Positions 5,880 through 6,080 of a DNA stretch of 6,080 nucleotides are shown here, in pieces. The notes under the pieces were generated by a model. It had not been told where the DNA came from. It saw only the letters and a program-made list of their open reading frames with translations, and did no database searches. Location of the stretch: NCBI GenBank assembly GCA_016930955.1, contig JAFGFR010000171.1:1-6080 (forward strand), in the 5' to 3' direction. This stretch comes from Victivallales bacterium. GTDB taxonomy: Bacteria; Verrucomicrobiota; Lentisphaeria; Victivallales; JAADHT01. How positions within the stretch are numbered: the stretch's first letter is position 1; each line of letters starts with the position of its first letter. Made by a program: the position numbers and the translations under genes.

Positions 5880-5924
5880 CCGGTTTCAAAACCTTCGTGG
5901 CCGAAAGGTTCACGCAACATTTCG
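5880..5924 (+). repeat. Dispersed repeat, copy B, with a hairpin
   Basis: The left part (5880-5901) matches 1927-1949 of copy A at 19 of 23 aligned positions. GGTTCACGC at 5907-5915 matches 2000-2008 exactly, and ATTT follows four bases later in both. The 50-base spacer of copy A is reduced to 5 bases here. AACCTTCG (5890-5897) pairs with CGAAAGGTT (5902-5910) apart from one bulged A, giving a tight hairpin with loop TGGC. In a transcript from the candidate minus-strand promoter it would lie in the 5' leader of the 147-residue gene. Confidence 0.5.
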
Positions 5925-5937
5925 AAACAGACTCCAT

Positions 5938-5965
5938 AATCTAACACTCAACTCACCCGCGTCAA
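5938..5965 (-). promoter_or_regulatory. Candidate sigma-70-type promoter for the minus-strand gene block
   Basis: On the minus strand TTGACG (5960-5965; five of six to the -35 consensus) is separated by 16 bases from TAGATT (5938-5943; four of six to the -10 consensus). A transcript would start near 5931 and have a leader of about 100 bases before the ATG at 5831, containing repeat copy B. The spacing is one base short of ideal and the promoter is predicted by eye only. Confidence 0.4.
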
Positions 5966-5971
5966 AGCCAT

Positions 5972-5994
5972 ACAGGTAAAATCCTGTCTTTTTT
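5972..5994 (+). terminator. Weak plus-strand hairpin with T-run (possible terminator)
   Basis: ACAGG (5972-5976) pairs with CCTGT (5983-5987) over a 6-base loop, followed by C and six Ts (5989-5994). The shape is that of a short intrinsic terminator for plus-strand transcription, but no plus-strand gene precedes it; the last one ends at 4130. A 5-bp stem is weak, so it may be chance or the end of an unseen small RNA. Confidence 0.25.
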
Positions 5995-6016
5995 AATCAC
6001 AATTGGGTTTAATTCC

Positions 6017-6032
6017 CCGACCCTTGGGTCGG
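6017..6032. repeat. Perfect 7-bp inverted repeat with 2-base centre
   Basis: CCGACCC (6017-6023) and GGGTCGG (6026-6032) are exact inverted copies around TT. As RNA it would fold as 6 bp with a CTTG loop. Neither strand has a following T-run, so it is not an intrinsic terminator. An operator or short palindromic element is possible. Confidence 0.4.
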
Positions 6033-6048
6033 CTTGAGAGAATACTGG

Positions 6049-6080
6049 TGTATATTATGTCATGGATGATCATATATACA
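6049..6080. repeat. A+T-rich 15+2+15 near-perfect dyad at the window edge
   Basis: Bases 6049-6063 and the reverse complement of 6066-6080 share TGTATA, TATG and TCAT, differing only by two one-base gaps; the centre is GG. It may extend beyond the window. Such a dyad could be an operator or the terminal repeat of an element, and ATGs at 6057 and 6063 could begin a downstream gene, but neither has a ribosome binding site and the sequence ends too soon to tell. Confidence 0.35.

Noticed and set aside
6040..6060. Plus-strand promoter ending in TATATT near the window edge
   Set aside because: The nearest -35-like hexamers (TTGAGA at 6034, TTGGGT at 6025) are spaced 11 and 20 bases from TATATT, and the A+T-rich text is explained by the dyad there.
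1..6080. CRISPR array, tRNA, rRNA, transposase or integrase
   Set aside because: No regularly spaced direct repeats, no cloverleaf-like or rRNA segments, and no transposase or recombinase motifs were seen on either strand.

Overview
The window looks like chromosomal DNA from a Gram-negative bacterium of moderately high G+C. The rfaE2-type heptose adenylyltransferase implies a lipopolysaccharide outer membrane. Secreted DUF11-repeat proteins, a secreted MORN-type repeat protein, a TadE-like pseudopilin and a small two-module hypothetical protein together suggest the Planctomycetota/Verrucomicrobiota/Lentisphaerota/Kiritimatiellota (PVC) group. That placement is an inference from gene style, not from a marker gene.

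Layout. Bases 1-4130 are read on the plus strand. They hold the C-terminal end of a DUF11-type surface protein (cut by the window edge), a complete 497-residue paralogue 22 bases downstream, and a strong intrinsic terminator (1861-1905). These are followed by a secreted protein with seven MORN-type repeats, thiG (thiazole synthase; ATGA overlap with the previous gene) and smpB (trans-translation factor). Bases 4148-5831 are read on the minus strand, convergent with smpB, which ends 17 bases away. In transcription order they hold a 147-residue conserved hypothetical protein, a TadE-like pseudopilin, and rfaE2, which overlaps the pseudopilin gene by ATGA. The last 249 bases carry no recognisable gene. 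They hold a candidate promoter for the minus-strand block, a copy of a dispersed repeat and several inverted repeats.

How it fits together. The two DUF11 proteins look like a tandem duplication of an envelope or surface protein. thiG (thiamine thiazole) and smpB (ribosome rescue with tmRNA) are housekeeping genes; none of their partners (thiS/F/H/O, ssrA) is in the window. The pseudopilin and the heptose enzyme share an operon, so two envelope functions are co-transcribed.

The least expected signal is non-coding: related sequence modules at 1927-2016, 5880-5924 and (inverted) 5312-5344. They share a core GTTCACGC and carry hairpins, like a small dispersed palindromic repeat family. One copy sits across the 5' end of the MORN-protein gene and makes its start codon uncertain. 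I see no CRISPR array, rRNA, tRNA, transposase or recognisable defence system.
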